From NCBI GenBank assembly GCA_044445965.1, contig JBIOEJ010000026.1, positions 1 to 52,887 of the forward strand: DNA of 52,887 nucleotides, given 5' to 3'. Below the pieces are notes generated by a model that made no database searches, had not been told where the DNA came from, and was given only the letters and a program-made list of their open reading frames with translations. Source of the DNA: GAS188 sp044445965 (lineage in GTDB: Bacteria; Pseudomonadota; Alphaproteobacteria; Rhizobiales; Beijerinckiaceae). Positions 16,672 through 25,847 of the stretch are shown in pieces. The position numbers and the translations under genes were made by a program. Position 1 is the first letter of the stretch. Every line of letters begins with the position of its first letter.

Positions 16672-17534
16672 GCCTCGCTCTCCGGCTGGCGGAGCAAGCG
16701 CAGCTCGAACAGGGCGATGACGAGAACGATCGCGAGGATGATCGTCGAGATCGCCAGCGAGCGGCCGTGATCGAGGTAGGCGAAGGCGGATTGATAGGCC
16801 TCGAACATCATGAGCCGCGTCGCATCGTCAGGCCCGCCTTGCGTGATCACGTAGACCGGCGCGAACATCAGGAAATTGATGGCGGTGTCGGCCACGAGCA
16901 CGAAGGCGAGCGGGCGACGCATCAACGGAAGCGTCACGTGCAGGAAGCGCTGCCAGCGGCTTGCCCCGTCGATGGCGGCGGCCTCCTCGACCTCCTTGGG
17001 GATCGACAGGAGGCCGGCAAGCAGGAAGATCATCCAATAGCCGGCGCCCTTCCAGGTCAGGACCAGGATGAGCGTCGGGAGGGCCTGCCCCGATGAGCGG
17101 AAGAAGGGCTGCGGCGGAAAGCCGAGGCTGCGCAAGGCACCATTGACCGGCCCGAGCGCCGGATCGAGCAGGATGCTCCAGATCACCGAGGTGATGGCGA
17201 GCGAGACCGTCATCGGCAACAAGAACCCCGCGCGGAAGAGATCGACGAAGCGGGAGGGGCGACGCGCCAGAAGCGCCAATCCCATGGCGCAGACGACCTG
17301 GAAGGGATTGATGATCACGTTGAAGAGCAGCGTCACCTTGACCGAAGTCCAGAAGTCACGGTCTGCGAGCAGCTCGGCATAGTTGGCGAGCCCCTTGAAG
17401 ACGGTCTCGCCGCGGATCGTCGCGCCGAAGAAGCTGCCGGCGAGCGCGATCAAGATCGGCGCGAAGCGGAAGATCAGGAGGCCGAGAAGCGCCGGCGCGA
17501 GGAAGGCGAAAGGCACAAGGCGCGCCGTCCTCAT
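16668..17534 (-). CDS. Carbohydrate-type ABC transporter permease (MalF family)
   Basis: 288 residues with six predicted helices, starting LVPFAFLAPALLGLLIFRFAP. The EAA loop is EVEEAAAIDGASRWQRFLHVTLP, the contact site for the ATPase. Gene order and 4-bp overlap show that it is co-expressed with the MalG-type partner. No ATP-binding gene lies in this operon; members of this family can share an ATPase of the MsmX/UgpC kind encoded elsewhere (family knowledge). Confidence 0.88.
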   Translation of the reverse strand: MRTARLVPFAFLAPALLGLLIFRFAPILIALAGSFFGATIRGETVFKGLANYAELLADRDFWTSVKVTLLFNVIINPFQVVCAMGLALLARRPSRFVDLFRAGFLLPMTVSLAITSVIWSILLDPALGPVNGALRSLGFPPQPFFRSSGQALPTLILVLTWKGAGYWMIFLLAGLLSIPKEVEEAAAIDGASRWQRFLHVTLPLMRRPLAFVLVADTAINFLMFAPVYVITQGGPDDATRLMMFEAYQSAFAYLDHGRSLAISTIILAIVLVIALFELRLLRQPESEA

Positions 17535-17558
17535 CGTGAAGCCCGTACGTCCTCGCCG

Positions 17559-18848
17559 TCAGCCGCGATATTTGGCGAGCTCTCGGTCGATCTTCTGCGC
17601 CGCGCCCTGCAAGGTCGCCTTCACATCCGAGCCTGTCTGGATGTCGCGCAACGCCACCCTGACGATGTCCTCATATTCGCGCCAGCCCGGGGTGGCTGGG
17701 CGGGCGACCGCCGTGTTGTTGAGATCGTATTCCACGATCTTCCACAAGGGATGGGCCGAGAAGACCTGCGCCTCGCGCTGCCAGATGGCCTTCACCACCG
17801 GCAGATAGGGTCTGAGCTTGAACCACATGTCTTGCAGATCGTCCGACAGCATCTCGCGCACGAATTGCGAGACGGCCTCCTTCTGTTGGGTGCGCGCATT
17901 GACGCCGAAATGCCAGGCGCCGGTCGGCGTCACCGGCTTGCCCTTGGCGAAGTAGGGATGCGGCGCGGCGCCGAATTCCGTCTTCGGGTATTTCGTCTGG
18001 AAGGTGTCGAGATCGAAGGTGTTGCCGAGCAGCATGGCGGCCTTCTGGCTGCCGAACAGCTCCGGCGTCAGCGCCGTATCGAACTGGCCTTGAGGCGACA
18101 CCTTCCATTCGGTGTAGAGCTTCTGCATGAACGTATAGGCTTCGACGAAGGGCTCGGAATCGATATAGCCCGTCGCCTTCAGGCCATCATCCGACAAGGC
18201 CTTGCCGCCGAGCGACTGGCCGAGCGGCAGGAGCTGATAGGGCCGCTCCGATTGCTCGAATACGAAGCCCCAGACGCCTTCGGAAGGCTTGGTCAATTTC
18301 TTCGCGGCTTCGAGGACCTGCTCCCAGGTCCAGCGCTTGGCGGGATCGGCGGAAGGCGGCTCGATGCCGGCCGCCTTGAACATCGCCGCGTTGTAATAGA
18401 GCTCCTGCATGGAGGAGCCGAAGGGAGCCGAATAGATCTTGCCCTGATAGCTCGCCGCCGCGATGGCCGACGGCGCGAACCGGCTGTTGTCGATGAGGCC
18501 GTCGAGCTCCATCAGATGGCCGCGCGCCGCGTAGGACGCGGTCAAGGGGCTATCGACGATGAAGATATCGGGATCCGGACCGCGCGCGTTGAGCCGTACC
18601 TCGAGCGTCTGGAAGATCTGGTTGAAGGGGATGCGCTCGACCGCGAGCTTGATCTTCGGGTTGCGCTTTTCGACCTCGCGCATCAGCGGCATGACCTGCT
18701 CTTCCGGCCAACCCATCCACACGACCTTGAGGGTCGTCTCCTCGGCGCGCGCGACCGTCGGCGCGAAGAGGGTCGTGGTTCCAGCCGCGGCAGCGGCTCG
18801 TAAGATCCCCCGTCTCGTCAACTTGGCCATGACTTTGCCTCGATGCAT
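17559..18848 (-). CDS. Extracellular solute-binding protein, family 1
   Basis: 429 residues. The leader is Tat-like (LTRRGILRAAAAAG and a cleavage region after VARA, about residue 35). The mature protein has the family 1 layout (LKVVWMGWPEEQVMPLM, then KNPKIK-type start of the first lobe) and sugar-binding-protein length. Two starts are possible: ATG 18848, preceded by GGGAGA, or ATG 18830, preceded by GAGG; the leader works with both. It heads the MalFG-type permease operon and is divergent from a nucleoside hydrolase, which hints at a nucleoside, ribose-containing or sugar ligand (inference). Confidence 0.86.
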   Translation of the reverse strand: MHRGKVMAKLTRRGILRAAAAAGTTTLFAPTVARAEETTLKVVWMGWPEEQVMPLMREVEKRNPKIKLAVERIPFNQIFQTLEVRLNARGPDPDIFIVDSPLTASYAARGHLMELDGLIDNSRFAPSAIAAASYQGKIYSAPFGSSMQELYYNAAMFKAAGIEPPSADPAKRWTWEQVLEAAKKLTKPSEGVWGFVFEQSERPYQLLPLGQSLGGKALSDDGLKATGYIDSEPFVEAYTFMQKLYTEWKVSPQGQFDTALTPELFGSQKAAMLLGNTFDLDTFQTKYPKTEFGAAPHPYFAKGKPVTPTGAWHFGVNARTQQKEAVSQFVREMLSDDLQDMWFKLRPYLPVVKAIWQREAQVFSAHPLWKIVEYDLNNTAVARPATPGWREYEDIVRVALRDIQTGSDVKATLQGAAQKIDRELAKYRG

Positions 18849-19012
18849 GACTTGGTCTCCCTTGGCCGGGCTCGCGGCCTTGCTTATCCTTGCCGGGGAT
18901 GTTGATGGGGTTGGAGCCCGGCGTCAACGGATGGATCGGATTCGGCCGTGACGACGCAAGGACACCACCAAGTCGCGCCGCTAAGGCGCGGAGCGCAAAG
19001 GGAAGGTAGGAC

Positions 19013-19969
19013 ATGGCCGGCAAGCAAAAGATCCTGATCGACTGCGACCCCGGCCATGACGATGCGGTCGCGATCTTGTTCGCGGCGCATCATTTGGACC
19101 TCGTCGGCGTCACCACGGTCCACGGCAACAGCCCGCTCAAGAACACCACGCGCAACGCGCTCGCCGTGCTGGAGCTCGCAGGCCTCGACATTCCGGTTGC
19201 GGCGGGCGCCGCCGCGCCGCTGGCGAGGCTCGAAGAGGTCCGCCATACACTGCACGGCAAGAGCGGGCTCGACGGCGCCGATATCGTCGCGCCGAAGACG
19301 CGCGCCGTCGCGGCCCATGCGGTCGACTTCATCATCGAGCAGGCGGCCAGGCACAAGGGCGAGCTGATCGTCGCCATCACCGGGCCGCAGACCAATATCG
19401 CGCTAGCGCTCAAGCGCGAGCCGAAGCTCGCCAAATGGGTGCGCGAATTCACCATCATGGGGGGCTCGACCACGACCGGCAATGTGACACCCGCAGCCGA
19501 GTTCAACATCTATTGCGATCCGGAGGCGGCCAGTGTCGTCTTCGAAAGCGGCGTGCCCTGCCGCATGGTCGGCTACAATGTCACGCGCACCACCGGATTC
19601 GACAAGGGCGACATCGACAAGTTGCGCAAGTCGCGCAAGCGGGTGGCGGGCGTGATGGCCGATCTCATGGCCTTCTACCTCGCCCGTCAGCATGACGCCT
19701 ACAAGCTCACCATCGCGCCCATGCACGATGTCTGCGCGATCGTTCCCTATGTCGACGAAAGCCTGATCCGTTACGTCGAGACCTCGGTGAGGATCGAGCT
19801 GAACGGGACGCATACGCGCGGCATGACGGTGTGCGACATGCGCAACCTTCAGCTCGGCCACCGCAAGATCATGCGCGGCTATCATGAACCGAACGCCAAG
19901 GTGGCCGTCGAGGCCAGGAGCCGCCCGCTCATCGACCTCGTCATCGACGGTCTGCTCAGCTATCGGTGA
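19013..19969 (+). CDS. Nucleoside hydrolase (IunH family)
   Basis: 318 residues, usual family length. The N-terminal Ca-binding motif D10-C-D12-P-G-H-D16-D17 is intact; the conserved GPQTNIALAL and IMGGSTTTGNVTPAAEFN segments, including the N and E that bind ribose, are present. These enzymes split the N-glycosidic bond of purine or pyrimidine ribosides. It is divergent from the ABC transporter whose binding protein starts at 18848, so uptake followed by hydrolysis of a riboside is plausible. RBS: GGGAAGGTAGG. Confidence 0.88.
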   Translation: MAGKQKILIDCDPGHDDAVAILFAAHHLDLVGVTTVHGNSPLKNTTRNALAVLELAGLDIPVAAGAAAPLARLEEVRHTLHGKSGLDGADIVAPKTRAVAAHAVDFIIEQAARHKGELIVAITGPQTNIALALKREPKLAKWVREFTIMGGSTTTGNVTPAAEFNIYCDPEAASVVFESGVPCRMVGYNVTRTTGFDKGDIDKLRKSRKRVAGVMADLMAFYLARQHDAYKLTIAPMHDVCAIVPYVDESLIRYVETSVRIELNGTHTRGMTVCDMRNLQLGHRKIMRGYHEPNAKVAVEARSRPLIDLVIDGLLSYR

Positions 19970-20156
19970 ACGAAACTCCAGGGCGACGGCTCGACCCATG
20001 CCCAGGCGTTCACTTGAAGCCTGCGGGCCGAACGGGACGTGCTCGAGGTGCTCTCGAATTGCCCGCGGATGCACAATCCCTGCAACGGATACAAGCTGAC
20101 CCCATCCGGGTCGTGATCTGGCGGCCAACCCGAGCCCAATCGTCGAGGAGAATGTC

Positions 20157-20558
20157 GTGAGCGAACCGATCTTTCATCTGATCGCCGATGCCCCGAAGCC
20201 GGTGGCGCCCTACAGCCATGTGGTGGAGATCGAAGGCTGGCTCTTCCTGACCGGGCAATTGGCGACCGATCCGCAGGACGATTCAGCTCCCATTCCTCCG
20301 GGAATCGAAGCCCAGACGCACAAGGTGATGGATAATCTGAAACGGGCCCTCGCCGGCGTCGGCGCCGGGTTCGAGCATGTCGTGTCCGCGCGCATCTTCC
20401 TCACCGCGTTCGAGCGCGACTACGCGGCCATGAACACGATCTACGCGACCTATTTCAAATCGGATCGCCTGCCGGCACGCACCACGGTCGGCGTGACGCA
20501 TCTGGCGCGCGGAGGCATCGTCGAAATCGACCTCGTCGCATACCGTCCCCGAGCTTGA
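20157..20558 (+). CDS. RidA/YjgF-family protein
   Basis: 133 residues. It has the family marks VAPYSHVVEIEGWLFLTGQ near the start and PARTTVGVTHLARGGIVEI at the end, with the Arg that binds the carboxylate of imine substrates. RidA proteins hydrolyse reactive enamine/imine intermediates made by PLP enzymes; others in the family work in pyrimidine or aromatic catabolism. The GTG at 20157 follows GAGGAGAA. It lies between the nucleoside hydrolase and the MHS transporter, all in the same direction. Confidence 0.86.
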   Translation: MSEPIFHLIADAPKPVAPYSHVVEIEGWLFLTGQLATDPQDDSAPIPPGIEAQTHKVMDNLKRALAGVGAGFEHVVSARIFLTAFERDYAAMNTIYATYFKSDRLPARTTVGVTHLARGGIVEIDLVAYRPRA

Positions 20559-20749
20559 GCCCAAAGGGTCGAAACCCGTTCAGCCTCCCGGCGGAGGACG
20601 GCTTTCGACCCTGGTCGCAGCGGGCCGCGGTGGGGAGGTCGGTTTGTCCGCACGGGCCTCACCTTGCCGCATGGCCCGGGAAATTTTATTGTGACAGTTG
20701 CAAGACGGCCATCCAGGGAATGATGGCTGCCGCATGGGAGGATACGACC

Positions 20750-22084
20750 ATGACTGTCATCGCGGCCCAGGGCGAGCTGTCAGACGCCCAGCACAGTGCG
20801 GAACTTCGCAAGGCGGTGATCGCCGCCACTGTCGGCACGACGATCGAGTGGTACGACTTCTTCATCTACGGCACGGCCGCCGGGCTGATCTTCCCGAAAC
20901 TCTTCTTCCCCAACGAAGATCCATTGACCGGAACGCTCGCATCTTTCGGCACCTACTTCATCGGCTTCGTCGGTCGGCCGATCGGCGCCGCGATCTTCGG
21001 ACACTATGGCGACCGCATCGGCCGCAAGGCGACCCTCATCGCCACGCTGATGCTGATGGGCATCGCCACATTCCTCGTCGCCTTCGTCCCGAGCTACGCA
21101 TCGATCGGCATCTGGGGCGCGATCATCCTGACCGTGCTGCGCATGCTGCAGGGCATCGGCGTCGGCGGTGAATGGGGTGGCTCCGTGCTGATCTCGATGG
21201 AATGGGCGCGCGGCCACGGCAGCCGCGGACTCGTTGCCGCATGGCCGCAATTCGGCGTGCCCTCAGGCCTGTTCCTGTCGAATCTGGTGATCCTCGGAGT
21301 CAGCGCGTGGTCGGGCGCCGATTTCGCGACCTGGGGCTGGCGCGTGCCGTTCTTCCTCAGCATCATCCTGGTCGGCATCGGCCTCTGGATCCGCCTCGGC
21401 ATCCTCGAAACGCCGGTCTTCCAGCAGCTCGTCCAGACGAAAAGGATCGAACGCGCGCCGATCATCGAGGTGATCAGGAAGCAGCCGCGCGAGATCATCC
21501 TGTCCGCCCTGCTCCGCATGGCGGAGCAGGCGCCGTTCTATATCTTCACCGCCTTCGTGTTCGCCTACGGCGTCGGCACGTTGAAGATGTCGCGGGATCT
21601 GATCCTGACTGCCGTGCTCGTCGCCTCATGCTTGTCGTTCATCACCATCCCGCTGTCGGGCCACATCTCCGATCGCATCGGCCGGCGGAAAATGTACCTG
21701 ATCGGCGCGGCGGTCACCGGGCTGTTCGGCTTCCTCTATTTCGGCATGCTGGACACCGCGATTCCGTCCGCGGTGTTCATCGCCATCGTATTGTCGCTGA
21801 TCCCGCACGACATCCAGTACGGCCCCCAGGCCGCGCTGATCGCCGAGGCGTTCACCCCGCGTCTACGCTACAGTGGCGCATCGCTCGGCTATCAGCTCGC
21901 CTCGGTCATCGCCGGCGGTCCGGCGCCGCTCATCGCGACCGCGCTGTTCGCCGCCTACCACACGGGCTATGCCATCGCGATCTATATCGCCGGCTGCGCG
22001 GTGGTGAGCCTGGTGTCGGCGGGTCTGATGCCGGACTACACCGGGCAGGATATCTCGGCGGAATATGACGCGACCACCGCGTAG
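20750..22084 (+). CDS. MFS transporter, metabolite:H+ symporter (MHS) family
   Basis: 444 residues with twelve predicted helices. The MHS signature is clear: VGTTIEWYDFFIYGTAAGLI close to the N-terminus and loop 2-3 motif GHYGDRIGRKATL. The family carries citrate, proline, alpha-ketoglutarate, shikimate and similar acids with protons. ATG 20750 follows GGGAGGATACGACC and gives the standard N-terminus; the frame is open further upstream but without family similarity. TcuC, the tricarballylate carrier, belongs to this family, so a role with tcuAB is possible though 5 kb separate them. Confidence 0.87.
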   Translation: MTVIAAQGELSDAQHSAELRKAVIAATVGTTIEWYDFFIYGTAAGLIFPKLFFPNEDPLTGTLASFGTYFIGFVGRPIGAAIFGHYGDRIGRKATLIATLMLMGIATFLVAFVPSYASIGIWGAIILTVLRMLQGIGVGGEWGGSVLISMEWARGHGSRGLVAAWPQFGVPSGLFLSNLVILGVSAWSGADFATWGWRVPFFLSIILVGIGLWIRLGILETPVFQQLVQTKRIERAPIIEVIRKQPREIILSALLRMAEQAPFYIFTAFVFAYGVGTLKMSRDLILTAVLVASCLSFITIPLSGHISDRIGRRKMYLIGAAVTGLFGFLYFGMLDTAIPSAVFIAIVLSLIPHDIQYGPQAALIAEAFTPRLRYSGASLGYQLASVIAGGPAPLIATALFAAYHTGYAIAIYIAGCAVVSLVSAGLMPDYTGQDISAEYDATTA

Positions 22085-22270
22085 GCGCGACCCGTCGGTG
22101 TCGGACCGATACCGCCGCGCATGAGGACGGAACGGAGTTCACTCGGATAGCGGGCGAAGCCGCGCGGCTGATCGAACGCCGTTCGTACGCTCCGTCGATC
22201 GGGTTTTGACCCTGATCCTGCCGATCGATACATCACCCTCCGGTAACCGCCCATGCCGAGAGGGATTGCC

Positions 22271-23113
22271 ATGCCGCATCTCGCCACCGACGATGCCGTC
22301 AAGCTTCACTACGAGGAGGCGGGCTCCGGATTCCCGATCGTCTTCGTGCACGAGTTCGCGGGCGACCTGCGGAGCTGGGAGCCCCAGCTGCGGTATTTCT
22401 CGCGGACCTACCGCTGCATCGCCTTCAACGCGCGCGGCTATCCTCCCTCCGACGTCCCCGAAGATCCCGGCATGTATTCGTATCTGCGGGCGACCGCCGA
22501 TATCGTCGCGATCATGCGGGGCCTGCGCATCGATCTGGCCCATATCGTCGGTCTCTCGATGGGCGCCTATGCCACGCTCAATCTGGGCATGCGGCATCCC
22601 GGACTGGTTCGCTCGCTGGTCGTCGCGGGCTGCGGCTACGGCGCCGAACCCGCCAGGCAGGCGGCCTTCGTCCAGCAATCCGGCGTGACGGCCGAGCTCT
22701 TCGAGAGCCGGGGAAGCGCCGTCGCGGCCGAGACCTACGCGAATGTCCCGGCGCGCCTGTCCTACCTGAAGAAGGATCCGCGGGGTTGGGCGGAATTCCT
22801 CGATCGGCTCAAAGGCCACTCGGCCGTCGGCGCGACGCTGACCTTGCGGGGCGTCCAGATGCGCCGCCCCTCGCTCTGGGACTTGGTCGAGGATATGCGC
22901 AAGATCGAAGCGCCGACCCTCATCGTCACCGGCGACGACGACGATCCTTGCCTCGAGCCGGGCCTGCTCATGAAGCGGTCCATTCCGGGCGCCGGGCTGC
23001 TCGTGCTGCCGCGCGGCGGGCATGCCATCAACCTCGAGGAGCCCGAAGCCTTCAATCGGGCGCTCGCCGAGTTCTTCCTGGCCGTCGAGCAGGAGCGCTG
23101 GTTTCTCGAGTAG
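22271..23113 (+). CDS. Alpha/beta-hydrolase
   Basis: 280 residues. Catalytic elements visible: oxyanion region FVHEFAGDLRSW, nucleophile elbow VGLSMGAYA with Ser96, the acid in VTGDDDDP, and the catalytic His in GGHAINLEEPEAF near the C-terminus. The substrate cannot be told; similar proteins hydrolyse esters, lactones or C-C bonds. The ATG at 22271 is preferred to the one at 22253 because GAGAGGG precedes it at proper distance. The gene stands alone between the MHS transporter and the molybdenum hydroxylase operon. Confidence 0.85.
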   Translation: MPHLATDDAVKLHYEEAGSGFPIVFVHEFAGDLRSWEPQLRYFSRTYRCIAFNARGYPPSDVPEDPGMYSYLRATADIVAIMRGLRIDLAHIVGLSMGAYATLNLGMRHPGLVRSLVVAGCGYGAEPARQAAFVQQSGVTAELFESRGSAVAAETYANVPARLSYLKKDPRGWAEFLDRLKGHSAVGATLTLRGVQMRRPSLWDLVEDMRKIEAPTLIVTGDDDDPCLEPGLLMKRSIPGAGLLVLPRGGHAINLEEPEAFNRALAEFFLAVEQERWFLE

Positions 23114-23204
23114 TATTGGAATTGTAGAAAGCTGATGGGTGGATCGCTAAGCCCCGATCCCTCGCATGCTTGTCTCGCCTGAGCGCATTTTCGGCACCAG
23201 CGTG

Positions 23205-23335
23205 CCCTTCCCTCTCCCTTCGCGGGTCCCCTCGCGGGAGAGGGTGCCCCTCGCCTTTTGCGAGGGGGCGGGAGGGGGACGCAGGCTGCCGGTCGTAGGG
23301 TCCCCCGCCCTCACTGCTTGCAATGAGCGCGCCCG
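23205..23335. repeat. G/C-rich REP-like intergenic repeat
   Basis: Contains CCCTCTCCCTTCGCGGG, CTCGCGGGAGAGGGTGCCC and CCCCCGCCCTCACTGC, the same kind of inverted 'ctctccc ... gggagag' sequence as at 13076-13290, but shorter. It is an extragenic repeat type common in high-GC alphaproteobacteria. Confidence 0.4.
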
Positions 23336-23390
23336 AGCGCGACCATCTCCAAGGCGTGACCTTTGACTACCGGAACGGAATGTACCCATC

Positions 23391-23479
23391 TCCGCTCATT
23401 CCCGCGCAAGCAGGAATTCAGTACTGCCAAGGGTGGCGGGCGGAAAGTCTGGATCCCCGCATTCGCCGGGATGAGCGGA
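23391..23479. repeat. Dispersed palindrome TCCGCTCATTCCCGCG, copy 1
   Basis: Starts TCCGCTCATTCCCGCG and ends CGCCGGGATGAGCGGA, the inverted form. Two more copies are at 43372-43455 and 48525-48610. This copy is the most diverged. Its last bases run into GGAGGAG, the ribosome-binding site of the TTG start at 23490. Confidence 0.85.
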
Positions 23480-23489
23480 GGAGCTGATC

Positions 23490-25847
23490 TTGAAGCCCGC
23501 AAGCTCGAAGCCTGAAGGTGTCGGCGCCTCCATCGCTCGCCTGGAGGATGATCGCTATCTGCGCGGCCGCGGCAAATTCGTCGCCGACATCGGGATGCCC
23601 GGCGTGTTGGAGGCAGCCTTCGTCCGCAGCCCGCTCGCCCATGCCCGCATAAGCGCGATCGGGAAGCCGTCGGCCGGGCAAGGCATGGTATTCGTCGCCG
23701 ACGATCTCGCCGGCGTCAAAGGCATCAGGGCGGATTCCGGGCTCGCCGGCTTTCGCAGCTCGATCCAGCCGATCCTCGCCCATGAGAAGGTCCGCCATGT
23801 CGGGGAAGCCTTGGCGGTCTGCCTCGCCGAGACGCGCGCCGCCGCCGAGGACATTGCCGAAACCGTGGTGCTCGGCCTCGACGAGCTTGCCGCCATCTCC
23901 GAGATGACGCGCGCCCGCGATCGAGGAGCGCCCCTCGTTCACGAGCATTGGAGCGAGAACGTTTTCCTGGAAACCTTCGTCGACACCAATTTCGAGGCGG
24001 CTTCCAAGGGCGCGGCCGTGGTCGTCAAGCGGATCTTGCGAACGGCCCGCCAAAGCATGGCTCCGATCGAAGGGCGCGGCGTGCTCGCCTATTGGGACAA
24101 TCAGGCCGAGCAGCTCGTCGTCTGTACCTCGACGCAGATGCCGCATATCGTGCGCAACGGCATTGCAGAATGCCTCGGCTTGGATCAGGGGCTCGTCCGC
24201 GTCATTGCCCCCGATGTCGGCGGCGGCTTCGGCTATAAGGGCATCTTGCTTCCCGAAGAGGTCTGCCTCGCTTATCTGGCTATGCGCCTGCGCCGCCCGG
24301 TCCGCTGGATCGAGGATCGCCGCGAGCAGCTCACCGGCAACGCCAATTGCCGCGAGCACCATTACGAGATCAGCGGCTACGCGGCGGCCGATGGAACACT
24401 GCTCGCGGTTGACTGCGAGGCGATCGTCGATTCCGGCGCCTACTCGGCCTACCCGTTCTCCGCCTGTCTCGAGGCGGCGCAAGTCGCGAGCATCCTTCCC
24501 GGTCCCTATCGGTTCGAGGGTTATCGCTGCCGAACCTGGTCCGTCGCCTCCAACAAGCCGCCCATCCTGCCTTATCGCGGCGTCGCCAGGACCGGCGTCT
24601 GCTTCGCCATCGAGATCATCATGGATGCGCTTGCCCGCGAGCTGCGGATGGAGCCCTCCGCCGTCCGGATGAAGAACCTGGTCCGGGCCGACGAGATGCC
24701 GTTCACCAACATCACCAACAAGCTGTTCGACAGCGGCGACTACCCCGAATGCCTGAGGCGGGCGATGGCCGCGATCGATCTTGCGGCGGTCAGGAGACGC
24801 CAGGCGGCGGGAGAACCGGATGGCCGGCGCATCGGGGTCGGCTTCGCCATCTTTTGCGAGCAGAGCGCGCACGGCACCTCGGTGTACTCCGGCTGGGGGA
24901 TACCCATGGTGCCGGGATTCGAGCAGGCGGCGGCGCGGCTCACGCCGGATGGCGGGCTCGAGCTGCGCGTCGGCGTCCAGAGCCATGGGCAGGGCCTCGA
25001 AACCACGCTTGCCCAGGTGGCGAACGAAGTGCTGGGCGTGCCGGCTCGCCGGGTCAAGCTCGTCCATGGGGACACGGCGATGACGCCCTATTCGACCGGC
25101 ACCTGGGGTTCGCGCTGCATGGTCATGGCGGGTGGGGCGGTGGCGAGCGCCTGCGAGGCGCTGGCCGGGCGCGTCAGACGGATCGCCGGTCATCTCCTGC
25201 AGGCCGATCCGGACACGATCGTCCTCGCCGACGGCGTGGCGCGTTCGGCGAGGAGCGAGGTCAGCCTCGGCGAGATCGGCCGCATCTGGTATTTGCGGCC
25301 GCAGGACCTGCCGGCGGGCGTCGATCCCGCGGGGCTCGAGACCATGCAGGGCTATAAGCCTCTGCGCGACAGCGGCACCTTCTCCTATGCGTGTCATGCC
25401 GCGGTCGTCGCGGTCGATACCGAGCTCGGCGATGTCGAGATCATCGACTACGCCGTCGTCGAGGATGGCGGCGTGCTCGTCAATCCGATGGTGGTCGATG
25501 GCCAGGTCCTCGGCGGCACGACCCAGGGGATCGGCACCGCGCTCTACGAGGAGATGCGTTACGACGAGGCCGGCCAGCCGCTCGCGGCCACGCTCGCCGA
25601 TTATCACCTGCCCGGTGCATGCGAGGTTCCGCCCATCACGATCGAGCATATGGAGACGCCGTCGCCCTTCACCCGCTTCGGGCAGAAGGGCATAGGGGAG
25701 GGGGGCGCGATCGGACCGCCCGCCGCCATCGCCAATGCGGTCAACGACGCCTTGGCGCCGCTCGGTGTCGAGGTCTGCGAGTTGCCGATAACGCCGGAAC
25801 GTCTGTTGGCCCAGCTCTCCCGTGCCGGGCTGGGAGCGGCGCGGTGA
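23490..25847 (+). CDS. Molybdenum hydroxylase large subunit (CoxL-like, xanthine dehydrogenase family)
   Basis: 785 residues, the usual length for the molybdopterin-cytosine-dinucleotide subunit. Motifs: RYLRGRGKFVADI at the N-terminus, VGGGFGYKG in the first Mo-binding part, and GQKGIGEGGAIG near the C-terminus with the catalytic Glu of GEGG. The active-site loop reads PYRGVART, unlike AYxCSFR of true aerobic CO dehydrogenase, so CO is probably not the substrate; an N-heterocycle or aldehyde is more likely. TTG start at 23490 follows GGAGGAG. It overlaps the FAD subunit by 4 bp. Order is L-M-S. Confidence 0.9.
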   Translation: MKPASSKPEGVGASIARLEDDRYLRGRGKFVADIGMPGVLEAAFVRSPLAHARISAIGKPSAGQGMVFVADDLAGVKGIRADSGLAGFRSSIQPILAHEKVRHVGEALAVCLAETRAAAEDIAETVVLGLDELAAISEMTRARDRGAPLVHEHWSENVFLETFVDTNFEAASKGAAVVVKRILRTARQSMAPIEGRGVLAYWDNQAEQLVVCTSTQMPHIVRNGIAECLGLDQGLVRVIAPDVGGGFGYKGILLPEEVCLAYLAMRLRRPVRWIEDRREQLTGNANCREHHYEISGYAAADGTLLAVDCEAIVDSGAYSAYPFSACLEAAQVASILPGPYRFEGYRCRTWSVASNKPPILPYRGVARTGVCFAIEIIMDALARELRMEPSAVRMKNLVRADEMPFTNITNKLFDSGDYPECLRRAMAAIDLAAVRRRQAAGEPDGRRIGVGFAIFCEQSAHGTSVYSGWGIPMVPGFEQAAARLTPDGGLELRVGVQSHGQGLETTLAQVANEVLGVPARRVKLVHGDTAMTPYSTGTWGSRCMVMAGGAVASACEALAGRVRRIAGHLLQADPDTIVLADGVARSARSEVSLGEIGRIWYLRPQDLPAGVDPAGLETMQGYKPLRDSGTFSYACHAAVVAVDTELGDVEIIDYAVVEDGGVLVNPMVVDGQVLGGTTQGIGTALYEEMRYDEAGQPLAATLADYHLPGACEVPPITIEHMETPSPFTRFGQKGIGEGGAIGPPAAIANAVNDALAPLGVEVCELPITPERLLAQLSRAGLGAAR

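Larger units (their letters stand above)
23114..23489. other. Intergenic region filled with repeats
   Basis: 376 bp with a G/C-rich REP-like stretch (about 23205-23335) and one copy of a dispersed palindrome (23391-23479). No gene was recognised. The end of the palindrome supplies part of the ribosome-binding site of the next gene. Confidence 0.6.

Noticed and set aside
20555..20749. N-terminal extension of the MHS transporter
   Set aside because: The ATG at 20750 has a strong ribosome-binding site and gives the normal family N-terminus; the upstream codons look like non-coding sequence.
23418..25649. 743-codon open frame on the minus strand
   Set aside because: It is antisense to the well-supported molybdenum hydroxylase large subunit; its product is Arg/Gly/Asp-rich without domain motifs, a normal effect of high GC content.
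23490..25847. Annotation as aerobic carbon-monoxide dehydrogenase
   Set aside because: The active-site loop is PYRGVART and not AYxCSFR, so only the general molybdenum hydroxylase family was assigned.
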